Shown piece by piece: positions 7,281 through 14,945 of a DNA stretch of 19,521 bases. The notes under the pieces are model-generated. The model worked only from the letters and a program-made list of their open reading frames with translations, did not search any database and was not told the origin of the DNA. The stretch covers positions 1 through 19,521 of the forward strand of contig JAUNAE010000035.1 of assembly GCA_030527765.1 (NCBI GenBank), given 5' to 3'. The translations under genes and the position numbers were made by a program. This DNA is from Eubacteriales bacterium (GTDB lineage: Bacteria; Bacillota_A; Clostridia; Lachnospirales; Lachnospiraceae). Numbering within the stretch: the first letter of the stretch is position 1; each line of letters begins with the position of its first letter.

Positions 7281-8156
7281 ATGATTAAATTTCTGGATGG
7301 CATTCATGAAACCGTCGAATACGATACCAATTCCCACCTCACTTTGTATGACAATATTGAAGCCGAGGACTATCCTCCTCACTGGCATATTCCATTTGAG
7401 ATTATTATGCCTGTTCAATCCGGTTACCGGGCAGTCTGTGCATCACAGGAATACAACCTCCGGGAAAAAGACGTTCTGATTATCTGTCCCGGAATTCTTC
7501 ACGAATTATTTGCCCCGGAGGAGGGCAACCGCATTATTTTCCAGCCAAGTCCCTCCCCCATTGCGATCAAGGAACTGGACCTTCTGACTTCTCACATCAG
7601 TCCTGCCCTTCTGGTGACTCCGGAGAATTTTCCGGAAGCGCACCCAAGAATCTGCCAGCTCATGCTGGAAATCAAAGAGGAGTTTTTTCAGGGAAAAGCC
7701 TATTCCGAAACTTTGATATACGCAAAGTTTCTTGAGATTCTCAGTCTGGTAGCTCGGGGACAGGAAGCCAGCATTCTCGAAAAAAGTGAAGTCAAAACAA
7801 ACAAACAGAAGGAATATATGGATAAATTCCTCGTGATCGGCAATTACATTAACGAGCATTTTGCCGAAGACATTACTCTCGAGCAGGTTGCTGACATGAG
7901 CGGCTTCAGCAAATATCATTTTTCCCGCCTGTTCCGCCAGTATATGGACACTTCCTTCTACAAATATCTGAATCAGACACGCATGAGCTATGCCAAATAT
8001 CTTCTTCTGGACCCTCAATATTCGGTTCTGGATGTGGCAGTACAATCCGGCTACGCAAGCCTCTCTGCCTTTCTTCGCATGTTTAAGCAGATGAACGGAT
8101 GCACTCCGACCGAGTTCCGCAACATGCGCGTAGAAAACTGGGTAACGGAAAAGTAA
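7281..8156 (+). CDS. AraC-family transcriptional regulator with cupin sensor domain (291 aa)
   Basis: Likely activator of the divergent sugar-uptake operon. The N-terminal half is a cupin-like sugar-sensing domain with HWHIPFEI at about 34-41. The C-terminal AraC DNA-binding domain covers about 181-283: the first helix-turn-helix is in ITLEQVADMSGFSKYHFSRL and the second in VLDVAVQSGYASLSAFLRMF, followed by the family signature G-C-T-P-T-E-F-R. The start at 7281 is preceded by GAAGGAG at 6 bases. In-frame ATGs further upstream (from 7194) lack ribosome sites and add 29 residues that do not look like the family. A sugar-derived inducer is inferred from context. Confidence 0.92.
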   Translation: MIKFLDGIHETVEYDTNSHLTLYDNIEAEDYPPHWHIPFEIIMPVQSGYRAVCASQEYNLREKDVLIICPGILHELFAPEEGNRIIFQPSPSPIAIKELDLLTSHISPALLVTPENFPEAHPRICQLMLEIKEEFFQGKAYSETLIYAKFLEILSLVARGQEASILEKSEVKTNKQKEYMDKFLVIGNYINEHFAEDITLEQVADMSGFSKYHFSRLFRQYMDTSFYKYLNQTRMSYAKYLLLDPQYSVLDVAVQSGYASLSAFLRMFKQMNGCTPTEFRNMRVENWVTEK

Positions 8157-8173
8157 TATGTGAATCTCACATA
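8157..8173. repeat. Perfect 7-bp inverted repeat after regulator stop
   Basis: TATGTGA and TCACATA pair around ATC, starting at the base after the AraC stop codon. No T-run follows, so it is not a standard terminator. It lies about 42 bases upstream of the -35 of the next promoter and could be an operator. Confidence 0.45.
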
Positions 8174-8214
8174 GGATTCGTGCAAACATCTCTTCTCTGT
8201 TATGTCGTTTTAAG

Positions 8215-8243
8215 TTGCATTCTTTTTCATATTCTGCTATAAT
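8215..8243 (+). promoter_or_regulatory. Promoter of HTH-dehydrogenase fusion gene
   Basis: TTGCAT (8215-8220), a 17-base spacer and a consensus TATAAT (8238-8243) with TGC in front (extended -10). The start would be near 8250, giving a leader of about 60 bases. Confidence 0.75.
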
Positions 8244-8255
8244 TCACGATATTCC

Positions 8256-8266
8256 AAATAGTATTT
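8256..8266. promoter_or_regulatory. AT-rich palindrome downstream of promoter, possible operator
   Basis: AAATA-G-TATTT is a perfect palindrome about 6 bases downstream of the predicted start site, a position where a bound protein would block transcription. The product of this gene carries a helix-turn-helix domain, so self-repression is possible. Short AT-rich palindromes also arise by chance. Confidence 0.3.
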
Positions 8267-8309
8267 ATCTGAGAATGTTGTTTTCAGCAACCAAAGAGAG
8301 GATAGAATT

Positions 8310-9788
8310 ATGAAAAAATTATCTCAGGCACTTCTTGCAAAGCAGGTTGTCGATGCCCGCAAAGAGCAGAATCTTACACAGCAGCAGCTTGCTGCCCTGA
8401 CCGGAATCAATCGTACCATTTTGAGCCGTCTGGAATCTCTGGATTATATTCCATCCATTGAGCAGTTGGAGAAACTTGGGGAAGTTCTTGGATTTGAACC
8501 GATTTCCCTGTTCGTCGAAGAGGCAGCTTCCGCAAAGGCTGAATCCTGTTCTCCAAAGAACATCGCCGTTGCAGGAACCGGATATGTAGGACTTTCCATT
8601 GCCACTCTTCTCGCACAGCACAATCATGTCACCGCTGTGGACATTATTCCGGAGAAAGTTGACCTTATTAACAACCGCAAATCCCCAATCCAGGATGATT
8701 ACATTGAGAGCTATCTTGCGGAAAAAGAGCTCGATCTCACCGCAACTCTCGATGGTGAAGAAGCATACAAGAACGCTGATTTCGTTGTCATTGCGGCTCC
8801 GACCAACTACGACAGCAAGAAAAACTACTTCGATACCTCCGCTGTAGAAGCAGTCATCGAACTGGTACTGAAAGTAAATCCGGAAGCGATCATGGTCATC
8901 AAATCCACCATTCCGGTTGGATACACCGAGCATGTCCGCAAAAAATTCAACACAAAGAACATCCTTTTCAGCCCGGAATTCCTGCGTGAATCCAAAGCTC
9001 TCTATGATAACCTCTATCCAAGCCGTATCATCGTGTCCACCGATCCGGAAGATGAGCGTCTTGTAGAAGCTTCCCACACCTTTGCAGCTCTTCTTCAGGA
9101 AGGTGCCATCAAAGAGAACATCGATACACTTTTCATGGGATTCACCGAAGCAGAGGCTGTAAAGCTGTTCGCAAACACCTATCTTGCTCTTCGTGTTTCT
9201 TACTTCAACGAGCTGGATACCTACGCTGAAATGAAGGGACTGGATACCCAGGCAATTATCAATGGTGTTTGTCTGGATCCGCGAATCGGATCTCACTACA
9301 ACAACCCGTCCTTCGGATACGGCGGCTACTGCCTGCCAAAGGATACCAAACAGCTGCTTGCCAACTACAACGATGTACCTCAGAACATGATGAGCGCCAT
9401 TGTAGAAAGCAACCGTACAAGAAAAGAGTTCATCGCTGATCGTGTTCTGGAACTTGCCGGAGCATACGAAGCAAACAGCTCCTGGGATGCTTCCAAAGAA
9501 AAAGAAGTCATCGTTGGTGTATACCGTCTGACTATGAAGAGCAATTCTGACAACTTCCGTCAGTCTTCTATTCAGGGTGTTATGAAACGAATCAAAGCCA
9601 AAGGTGCAACCGTTGTCATCTACGAGCCAACTCTCGAGGATGGTTCCACATTCTTCGGTTCCAGAGTCGTAAATGACCTCGCAAAATTCAAAGAAATGTC
9701 CAACAGCATCATCGCCAACCGCTATGATTCCTGTCTGGATGACGTACAGAGCAAAGTCTACACAAGAGACGTTTTCCGCAGAGACTGA
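8310..9788 (+). CDS. XRE-type helix-turn-helix fused to UDP-glucose 6-dehydrogenase (492 aa)
   Basis: Predicted to oxidise UDP-glucose to UDP-glucuronate with two NAD+, in the cytoplasm. Residues about 10-70 form a lambda-repressor-like [23 protein letters not shown], then RTILSRLE and a closing helix. A short linker (71-83) leads to the dehydrogenase: the NAD motif G-T-G-Y-V-G (89-94), FSPEFLRES (220-228), Lys285 and Asn289 in E-A-V-K-L-F-A-N-T, and the catalytic Cys341 in [10 protein letters not shown]. All expected catalytic residues are present. The dehydrogenase part (about 410 aa) is full length, so the HTH is an addition, about 80 residues beyond usual enzymes. The start follows AGAGAGGAT. 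The fusion suggests an enzyme that also binds DNA; relatives acting on UDP-ManNAc cannot be fully excluded. Confidence 0.9.
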   Translation: MKKLSQALLAKQVVDARKEQNLTQQQLAALTGINRTILSRLESLDYIPSIEQLEKLGEVLGFEPISLFVEEAASAKAESCSPKNIAVAGTGYVGLSIATLLAQHNHVTAVDIIPEKVDLINNRKSPIQDDYIESYLAEKELDLTATLDGEEAYKNADFVVIAAPTNYDSKKNYFDTSAVEAVIELVLKVNPEAIMVIKSTIPVGYTEHVRKKFNTKNILFSPEFLRESKALYDNLYPSRIIVSTDPEDERLVEASHTFAALLQEGAIKENIDTLFMGFTEAEAVKLFANTYLALRVSYFNELDTYAEMKGLDTQAIINGVCLDPRIGSHYNNPSFGYGGYCLPKDTKQLLANYNDVPQNMMSAIVESNRTRKEFIADRVLELAGAYEANSSWDASKEKEVIVGVYRLTMKSNSDNFRQSSIQGVMKRIKAKGATVVIYEPTLEDGSTFFGSRVVNDLAKFKEMSNSIIANRYDSCLDDVQSKVYTRDVFRRD

Positions 9789-9851
9789 TCCTGTCCGATC
9801 CGCAAATTTACATAACGAAGTGCTGACCTTGCACTCCTGCTGACGAAAAAA

Positions 9852-9895
9852 AATCCCCCCGTTTCAATGCTCTTTGCATTTGAAGCGGGGGGATT
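9852..9895. terminator. Bidirectional terminator between convergent genes
   Basis: AATCCCCCC with a second arm TTTCAATGC pairs with GCATTTGAAG and GGGGGGATT, with one wobble and one bulge. Eight As lie on the left and TTAATTTTT on the right, giving a U-tract on both strands. It ends the dehydrogenase gene (plus) and the epimerase-kinase-nucleotidyltransferase operon (minus). Confidence 0.9.
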
Positions 9896-9966
9896 AATTT
9901 TTCGTTTAAATATAGCTGCGAATATAATCAAAATGTAACTATTCCGTATCTTCACGGTTACTATCA

Positions 9967-10719
9967 TCAATCATCACTAAATATATCTTTGACCTTCTGG
10001 TAGCTCTCCAGCGTACCAATATCGTATCTCTTTCCCGGCATCTCATAAGCATGCATCGGTGTCTGTTTGCTGAGCCATGCCGCCAGACTTCCCGGTGCAT
10101 CTGCGCTGATGCCCGCATCCAGAGCCTCTGAAATTCTCCCGATATCTTCCTTACTGTAACAATAAAAAGGCGGAACCGCATAAATTCCCTTCGGATTCTC
10201 CGGTTTTTCCTCATAGGAAGTGATCTTATGATTCTCATCAAAGGTCACAATCGCCGTTCTTCTCTGTTTCTCAAGTACTCGTTCCTCATGAACCATAACA
10301 CAGGATGTCTGTTTCTCATGGGCAAACTCCAGAAACCCTTCAAAAGAGAAATCCACCAGATTGTCTCCTGCGAGAACAAGAGTATCTTCCGGTCTGTCAA
10401 ATCTTCTTACCGCAAGTTCCAGATCTCTGACTGCCCCGAGGCGTGTCTCATTGCTGGAAGTCCCGTCGTCCAGAATTTCCACCGGAATTTCCTGATCTCC
10501 GGCGAAGAACGTTCTCTCCTTCTCCCACTGTTCAAAAATCTCTGCAAAACGATGGTTGCTGACAATCACAAACCGCTCCACTCTGCCTGTCGCGGCAATG
10601 TTCTCCATAAGACGATCCAGGATCGTTTTTCCCCCCACCGAAAGCAGCGGCTTCGGAAAATTCTCCGTCAGGGGATAAAGTCTTGTCGCATACCCTGCTG
10701 CCAAAATCACACAATTCAT
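9967..10719 (-). CDS. Sugar-1-phosphate nucleotidyltransferase, RmlA/MurU-like (250 aa)
   Basis: Transfers a nucleotide from NTP to a sugar-1-phosphate. The N-terminal signature is LAAGYATRLYPLT (6-18) with P-K-P-L-L (22-26), a variant of the usual GGxGTRL loop. The metal-binding Asp is in A-G-D-N (117-120), and E-E-K-P (170-173) is conserved. At 250 aa it is a minimal core domain without the extra C-terminal part of RmlA or GlmU. Its ATG overlaps the kinase stop as ATGA, so the two are translationally coupled, as in kinase/nucleotidyltransferase salvage pairs (AmgK/MurU, HddA/HddC). Paired with a galacturonokinase-like enzyme and a UDP-uronate epimerase, the likely product is UDP-galacturonate, so the nucleotide would be UTP. 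This is inference; the sugar and base are not readable from the sequence. Confidence 0.85.
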   Translation of the reverse strand: MNCVILAAGYATRLYPLTENFPKPLLSVGGKTILDRLMENIAATGRVERFVIVSNHRFAEIFEQWEKERTFFAGDQEIPVEILDDGTSSNETRLGAVRDLELAVRRFDRPEDTLVLAGDNLVDFSFEGFLEFAHEKQTSCVMVHEERVLEKQRRTAIVTFDENHKITSYEEKPENPKGIYAVPPFYCYSKEDIGRISEALDAGISADAPGSLAAWLSKQTPMHAYEMPGKRYDIGTLESYQKVKDIFSDD

Positions 10720-11909
10720 TTCATATCTCCCTTGCCAATTCCATCGGCACTTTCACAGGAATAAAAAGCGTATGCACCGGAAAGTTCCGGAAAACGCGCA
10801 AGATAACGCTCTTCCACCTGTTTCGCGATCTGCTCTTTTCGCGCCGAATCAAACAAGGCCACACAGCACCCCTTGAAACCGGCTCCGCTGAAGCGTGCCC
10901 CATAGATTCCTTCTGTATCCGCAAGTATCTCATACATGTAAATCAATTCCGGACAGCCACATTCATAATTATCAATGCTGCTTCGTCCACTCTCGAACAT
11001 CAGACGGCCAAAAGTGTCCAGATCCCCTTTTTTCCAGGCAGAAGCTCCGGCCTGAACCCTCTCCATTTCTGAGAAATAATGATCCGCTCTCTTCTTCCAG
11101 ACCGCAGGAAGACGTTCTCCATACTCACGATACACCGTCTCCGGCACATCCCGCAGGCACGTACTCTCATAAGTACCGTAATCCATCTCTGCATAAGCTT
11201 CCAGGGCATAGGCGGCGCTTTTGCACTCATCTACCCGCAGATTATACTTGCTGTTTGCCAGACTTCTCTCCAGCCCGGAAAAGAAAATTCCAATTCCAAA
11301 CTCCCTGCCTTCTTTCGGATAAGCAAGCAGTTCATACTCCTGACTTCCCGTATCCAGATAGAGTAGTTTTCCCTTCCGGCAAAGCACCTCACAGCTCTGA
11401 TCCAGAATTCCGCACTGCACACCCACATAGGTATTCTCCACCTCCCGGGCCAGAGTAATCATCCCCTGATCCGAAAGGACAATGCCGTTCACCCGGCACA
11501 AAGCCTCCATAAAAGCAATGATCACTGCCGCGGAGGAGGAAATCCCGCCGCTTGGAAGGTCTCCCGCCATCACCGCCTGAATTCCAAAAGGCAAGGGGAA
11601 TTTTTTTCGCAGCACTACGGCCACTCCCCGAAGATGATCCGCCCAGTCCCCGGCTTTTTCCTGAGAAAGCTCCGACATGGAAAAACGCTTCATTCCTTCA
11701 AAATTCACAGAAACCAGTTCACAGAGATCATCTTCCCGGGAACAATATCTGATTTCGATTCCCTTATCAATGGCAAGTCCCGTCACAATTCCCCTCTGAT
11801 GATCCACATGCGCTCCAAGGGGACTGACTCTGTAAGGGCAAAAAGTGCGGTTCTCGCTCTTTTTGCCAAATATACGTTCAAACTCCTGATCCAACTCTGC
11901 TCGTCCCAT
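10716..11909 (-). CDS. GHMP kinase, galacturonokinase-like (397 aa)
   Basis: Predicted to phosphorylate a sugar at C1 using ATP. The three GHMP motifs are present: PYRVSPLGAHVDHQ (25-38), LPSGGISSSAA (118-128) and YGARFSGAGFKGCC (336-349), plus the catalytic Asp170 in C-G-I-L-D-Q. Overall it is galactokinase-like, but motif 1 reads G-A-H-V-D-H-Q instead of G-E-H-T-D-Y-N. In galactokinase that Glu contacts the C6 hydroxyl; its loss here (Ala33) fits a C6 carboxylate. From memory, the plant galacturonokinase has the same PYR..PLGAH.DHQ form and closely similar segments such as YNLRV.EC, HYFSE and YGARFSGAGF. The start follows CAGGAG. Database annotation as galactokinase is likely but probably wrong. 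Confidence 0.85.
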   Translation of the reverse strand: MGRAELDQEFERIFGKKSENRTFCPYRVSPLGAHVDHQRGIVTGLAIDKGIEIRYCSREDDLCELVSVNFEGMKRFSMSELSQEKAGDWADHLRGVAVVLRKKFPLPFGIQAVMAGDLPSGGISSSAAVIIAFMEALCRVNGIVLSDQGMITLAREVENTYVGVQCGILDQSCEVLCRKGKLLYLDTGSQEYELLAYPKEGREFGIGIFFSGLERSLANSKYNLRVDECKSAAYALEAYAEMDYGTYESTCLRDVPETVYREYGERLPAVWKKRADHYFSEMERVQAGASAWKKGDLDTFGRLMFESGRSSIDNYECGCPELIYMYEILADTEGIYGARFSGAGFKGCCVALFDSARKEQIAKQVEERYLARFPELSGAYAFYSCESADGIGKGDMK

Positions 11910-11915
11910 AATTAC

Positions 11916-11944
11916 TCCTGTTCAAGCGGACATTCGCAATCCGC
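11916..11944 (-). repeat. Intergenic stem-loop repeat, copy in front of the kinase gene
   Basis: GCGGA (11926-11930) and TCCGC (11940-11944) pair around CATTCGCAA. The block from TCCTG at 11916 to CCGC matches the copy at 13175-13202 at about 26 of 29 positions. On the minus strand the repeat ends in CAGGA, so it contributes the kinase ribosome site and could affect its translation. Confidence 0.65.
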
Positions 11945-11978
11945 TGCCTGTTCACGATCCCAGTATGACTGCTCACTG

Positions 11979-13067
11979 TCAACTGAGATAAAACGCATGG
12001 TACCACTGGGCAAATTTTCGCAGACCCTCCCGAAGACTTGTCGCCGGGCGGAATCCGAAATCCCGTTCCAGGGCACTTGTATCTGCATAAGTTACAGGCA
12101 CATCACCAGGCTGCATCGGAACCAGTTTTTTGTGGCTCTCGAAATCGTAATCCTCCGGAAGCACCCCTGCCGCGATCAGTTCCTGCTGCAGAATATCCAC
12201 GAAATCCAGCAGATTCTCAGGATTGTTATTTCCGATATTGTATACCCGGTATGGCGGAACCGGCAGTCCGTCCTCCCCGTTCTCTTTCTCCGGAGCACAC
12301 TGCATCACGCGCTTCACACCCTCCACAATATCATCCACATAGGTAAAATCTCTCTTGCAGTTTCCATAATTGAAAATCTGAATGGTATCCCCCTTAAGAA
12401 GCTTGTTGGTGAAACCAAAATATGCCATGTCCGGACGTCCAGCCGGTCCGTAAACCGTGAAGAACCGAAGGCCGGTGGAAGGAATGTTATACAGCTTCGA
12501 ATATGCATGAGCCAGAAGCTCATTGCTCTTCTTTGTGGCAGCATAGAGAGACACCGGATTGTCTACCTTATCCTCTGTAGAGTACGGCACCTTCTTGTTG
12601 GATCCGTACACGGAAGAGGAAGATGCATATACCAGATGTTCCACTCCGGTTTCACCATCGTCATAAGAATGGCGGCAGGCCTCCAGAATATTGTAAAAAC
12701 CGATCAGATTGGATTCTACATACACATCCGGATTCGTGATGGAATAACGAACACCGGCCTGTGCCGCAAGATTCACTACCACCGCAGGTTTGTGTACTGC
12801 AAAAATCTCATCGATGACTGCACGATCTGCGATGGATCCACGGATAAACTCCCACTCCACATCTGCTTCACGAACGGCCTCATCAATCTGTTTCAGACGA
12901 TATTCTTTGATTGAGACATCGTAATAATCGTTCATATTGTCGATGCCCACAATTTTGCAAGGTGCCTGTGTGCGTACAAGCTCCAGTACCAGATTTGATC
13001 CAATAAATCCCGCTGCCCCTGTTACCAGAATGGTTTTATTCTGCAGAGGTACATTCACATCCAACAT
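11979..13067 (-). CDS. UDP-glucuronate 4-epimerase (362 aa)
   Basis: Interconverts UDP-glucuronate and UDP-galacturonate with bound NAD+, in the cytoplasm. It is an extended short-chain dehydrogenase: G-A-A-G-F-I-G (17-23), catalytic Y-A-A-T-K (175-179) and S-S-S-S-V-Y-G (149-155). The features separating it from GalE are NMNDYYDVSIKEYRL (44-58), AAQAGVRYSITNPDVYVESN (101-120) and the length of about 360 rather than 330-340. The start at 13067 follows AAAGGAG; an in-frame extension upstream (to 13142) has an Arg-rich, unlikely sequence and no ribosome site. It is the first gene of the minus operon and links the HTH-dehydrogenase product to UDP-GalA. The kinase follows after 69 bases. Confidence 0.92.
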   Translation of the reverse strand: MLDVNVPLQNKTILVTGAAGFIGSNLVLELVRTQAPCKIVGIDNMNDYYDVSIKEYRLKQIDEAVREADVEWEFIRGSIADRAVIDEIFAVHKPAVVVNLAAQAGVRYSITNPDVYVESNLIGFYNILEACRHSYDDGETGVEHLVYASSSSVYGSNKKVPYSTEDKVDNPVSLYAATKKSNELLAHAYSKLYNIPSTGLRFFTVYGPAGRPDMAYFGFTNKLLKGDTIQIFNYGNCKRDFTYVDDIVEGVKRVMQCAPEKENGEDGLPVPPYRVYNIGNNNPENLLDFVDILQQELIAAGVLPEDYDFESHKKLVPMQPGDVPVTYADTSALERDFGFRPATSLREGLRKFAQWYHAFYLS

Positions 13068-13174
13068 AGTTTCTCCTTTCAAATACCCATTTCTTCCGCA
13101 TCCCCCGGATGCAGCGATAAACCTTCTTCTCCTATAATACAAAAGGACTGATTCTTTCTCTTTGCATCATTCGA

Positions 13175-13202
13175 TCCTGTCAAACGGATATTCGCAATCC
13201 GC
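13175..13202 (-). repeat. Intergenic stem-loop repeat, copy in epimerase leader
   Basis: TCCTGTCAAA, CGGAT, ATTCGC, AATCCGC: the CGGAT/ATCCG arms pair around ATTCGCA. It is nearly the same sequence as 11916-11944. It lies in the leader between the epimerase promoter (about 13227) and its start codon. Confidence 0.65.
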
Positions 13203-13233
13203 TTTGCGCCTTGCTCATAACCGAACTGAGTTG

Positions 13234-13262
13234 ATTATACCATACCGTTCCTGTTTTATTAA
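13234..13262 (-). promoter_or_regulatory. Promoter of epimerase-kinase-nucleotidyltransferase operon
   Basis: On the minus strand TTAATA (13257-13262), a 17-base spacer and a perfect TATAAT (13234-13239) preceded by TGG (extended -10). The start would be near 13227, with a leader of about 160 bases that contains the 13175-13202 repeat. Confidence 0.7.
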
Positions 13263-13327
13263 CTGTAATTGTTTTGATTCGTCATGTCGTTCACTAATTG
13301 CCTATAGGTTTTTGTTTCACAGCAAGC

Positions 13328-13359
13328 AAAAAATCCCGAGTATAAACTCGAGATTTTTT
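13328..13359 (-). terminator. Intrinsic terminator after Nik/Opp transporter operon
   Basis: On the minus strand AATCTCGAGT and ACTCGGGATT pair (with one U-G wobble) around TTAT and are followed by TTTTTT. It begins directly after the stop codon of the last ATPase gene. Confidence 0.85.
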
Positions 13360-14133
13360 CTAATCAACCGTATATACCGACCGGAGAAGTTTCTGAGTGT
13401 AAGGTTCTTTCGCCTCTGTCAAAAGATGCTCCGATGAACACTCTTCTACAATTCTTCCCTCATACATAACCAAAATCCGGTTCGTAATACTTCGAACGAC
13501 CGCTAAATCATGACCCACAATCAAATAGGATAAGCTTCGTTCTTTTTTCAGGCGAACCAACAATTCCATAATCTGCTTCTGAACAGAAACATCCAGCGCA
13601 CTTGTAGCCTCATCCAGTACAAGCAATTTGGGATTCACGGAAATTCCTCTGGCAATGGCAACCCTCTGGAGCTGTCCTCCGGAAAGTTCGTGAGGAAGTC
13701 TTTCCAGCAGTTCCGGAGATAATTCCACAAGCTGCATCAAACGCTCCGCCTCTCTTGCGGCATCCGGTCGTCTCATCTTCCTGATGTAAACCATTCCTTC
13801 TTCCAGAAATGTGCCGACCGTCATTCTTGGGCTGAACACAGAATATGGATCCTGAAATACAAGCTGCACTTTTTGATACACATCCCGCATCTTCTTCCTG
13901 GAATAATTGGTAATATCCTCCCCATCCAGCAGAATTTTTCCGGATGTCACATCCGTCAGCCCCATCACCATTCTCGCAATCGTACTTTTCCCGCTTCCAC
14001 TCTCTCCGACAATTCCGATGCTTTCTCCGGGATTCAGGGAAAAAGAAACATCCTTGACGGCATGAAGCGTATTTTCTTTGCCAGCGGCAAAAATTTTGTT
14101 TACCTTTTGTAATTCCAGAATTGGTTTTTCCAA
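13360..14133 (-). CDS. Nik/Opp-type ABC transporter ATPase, second subunit (NikE/DppF-like, 257 aa)
   Basis: One of two different ATPases powering the importer. Walker A is GESGSGKST (43-51), the signature is LSGGQLQRVA (150-159), and Walker B is LLVLDE (170-175) followed by ATSALD. At 257 aa it lacks the roughly 60-residue C-terminal extension of most OppF/DppF proteins and is closer to NikE in size. The start is unusual: TTG at 14133, 8 bases after the preceding stop, with GGAGG about 13 bases upstream. No in-frame ATG or GTG lies between it and the upstream TAG, so TTG is the best choice, though a rare ATT just before cannot be excluded. Last gene of the operon. Confidence 0.9.
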   Translation of the reverse strand: MEKPILELQKVNKIFAAGKENTLHAVKDVSFSLNPGESIGIVGESGSGKSTIARMVMGLTDVTSGKILLDGEDITNYSRKKMRDVYQKVQLVFQDPYSVFSPRMTVGTFLEEGMVYIRKMRRPDAAREAERLMQLVELSPELLERLPHELSGGQLQRVAIARGISVNPKLLVLDEATSALDVSVQKQIMELLVRLKKERSLSYLIVGHDLAVVRSITNRILVMYEGRIVEECSSEHLLTEAKEPYTQKLLRSVYTVD

Positions 14134-14141
14134 AATTTTTT

Positions 14142-14933
14142 CTACGCCTCCATTCGCGGTCCATCCAGGGGAATCATACTATTCAACAGTGACTTGGTGT
14201 ACTCTGTTTTCGGATGATGAAGCACTTCATCTGTCGTTCCGATCTCAACAAGTTTTCCATGGTGCATCACACCGATTCGATCCGAAATATGCGCCGCAAC
14301 TCCCATATTGTGAGTCACGAGAATAATCGATGCATTCTCCGTTTTTCGAAGGTTCATCAGTTCTTCTACCACCTGCGCCTGCACCGTTACGTCCAATGCA
14401 CTGGTCGGTTCATCTGCAAGCAGCAGCTCCGGTGCAAGGGAAATTGCCATGGCAATTCCAACTCTCTGACGCATTCCTCCGGACAATTCAAAAGGATACG
14501 AATTCAATACTCGCCGGGTGTCCAGCAGATGCACTTTCTTCAGCATTTCTTCTTCCAGTGCCAAAGCCTGTGCCCGGGACATTCTGCGATGCAGTCTCAA
14601 AAAGGAGGTAAACTGCGTTCCGATTTTTCTGGTAGGGTTCATATATCTGCCTGTATCCTGAAAAATCATTGCTACTTTTTCTCCTCGCAATGCGCGCAGT
14701 TCACCGGAAGAGAGGGAGGACAGATCCTCCCCCATCAATTCCGCTTTTCCACTCCAGCTGCCTTCTCTGGGAAATAAGCCCTGGAGGCCGTGCAGAAGCG
14801 TACTTTTCCCACTTCCGCTCTCACCGACAATCGTAAGAATCTCCCCTCTGTTCATCGTCAGGGAAACCTGATCTACCGCCAGGTCAGTTCCATTGTAACT
14901 TATGGAAAAATTTTCCAGATTCAGCAGCTTCAT
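14142..14933 (-). CDS. Nik/Opp-type ABC transporter ATPase, first subunit (NikD/DppD-like, 263 aa)
   Basis: Partner ATPase of the importer. Walker A is GESGSGKST (37-45), the Q-loop FQD is at 91-93, the signature is LSGGMRQRVG (150-159), and Walker B LLLADE (170-175) is followed by PTSALD and the switch His in V-T-H-N-M. The size matches NikD (about 254) better than full-length DppD (about 330), because the C-terminal peptide-transporter extension is short. The ATG follows AAAGGAG, 12 bases after the binding-protein stop. Two distinct, short ATPases are typical of nickel/metallophore and some peptide importers. Confidence 0.92.
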   Translation of the reverse strand: MKLLNLENFSISYNGTDLAVDQVSLTMNRGEILTIVGESGSGKSTLLHGLQGLFPREGSWSGKAELMGEDLSSLSSGELRALRGEKVAMIFQDTGRYMNPTRKIGTQFTSFLRLHRRMSRAQALALEEEMLKKVHLLDTRRVLNSYPFELSGGMRQRVGIAMAISLAPELLLADEPTSALDVTVQAQVVEELMNLRKTENASIILVTHNMGVAAHISDRIGVMHHGKLVEIGTTDEVLHHPKTEYTKSLLNSMIPLDGPRMEA

Positions 14934-14945
14934 GAATTCTCCTTT

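Noticed and set aside
8319..9296. Minus-strand open frame of 325 codons opposite the HTH-dehydrogenase
   Set aside because: Antisense shadow; the plus strand encodes all catalytic motifs of the dehydrogenase.
11634..12914. Plus-strand open frame of 426 codons opposite epimerase and kinase genes
   Set aside because: It spans two recognised minus-strand genes and their spacer, with no recognisable protein family.
13068..13142. 25-residue N-terminal extension of the UDP-glucuronate epimerase
   Set aside because: Arg-rich, not family-like, and no ribosome site; AAAGGAG precedes the ATG at 13067.
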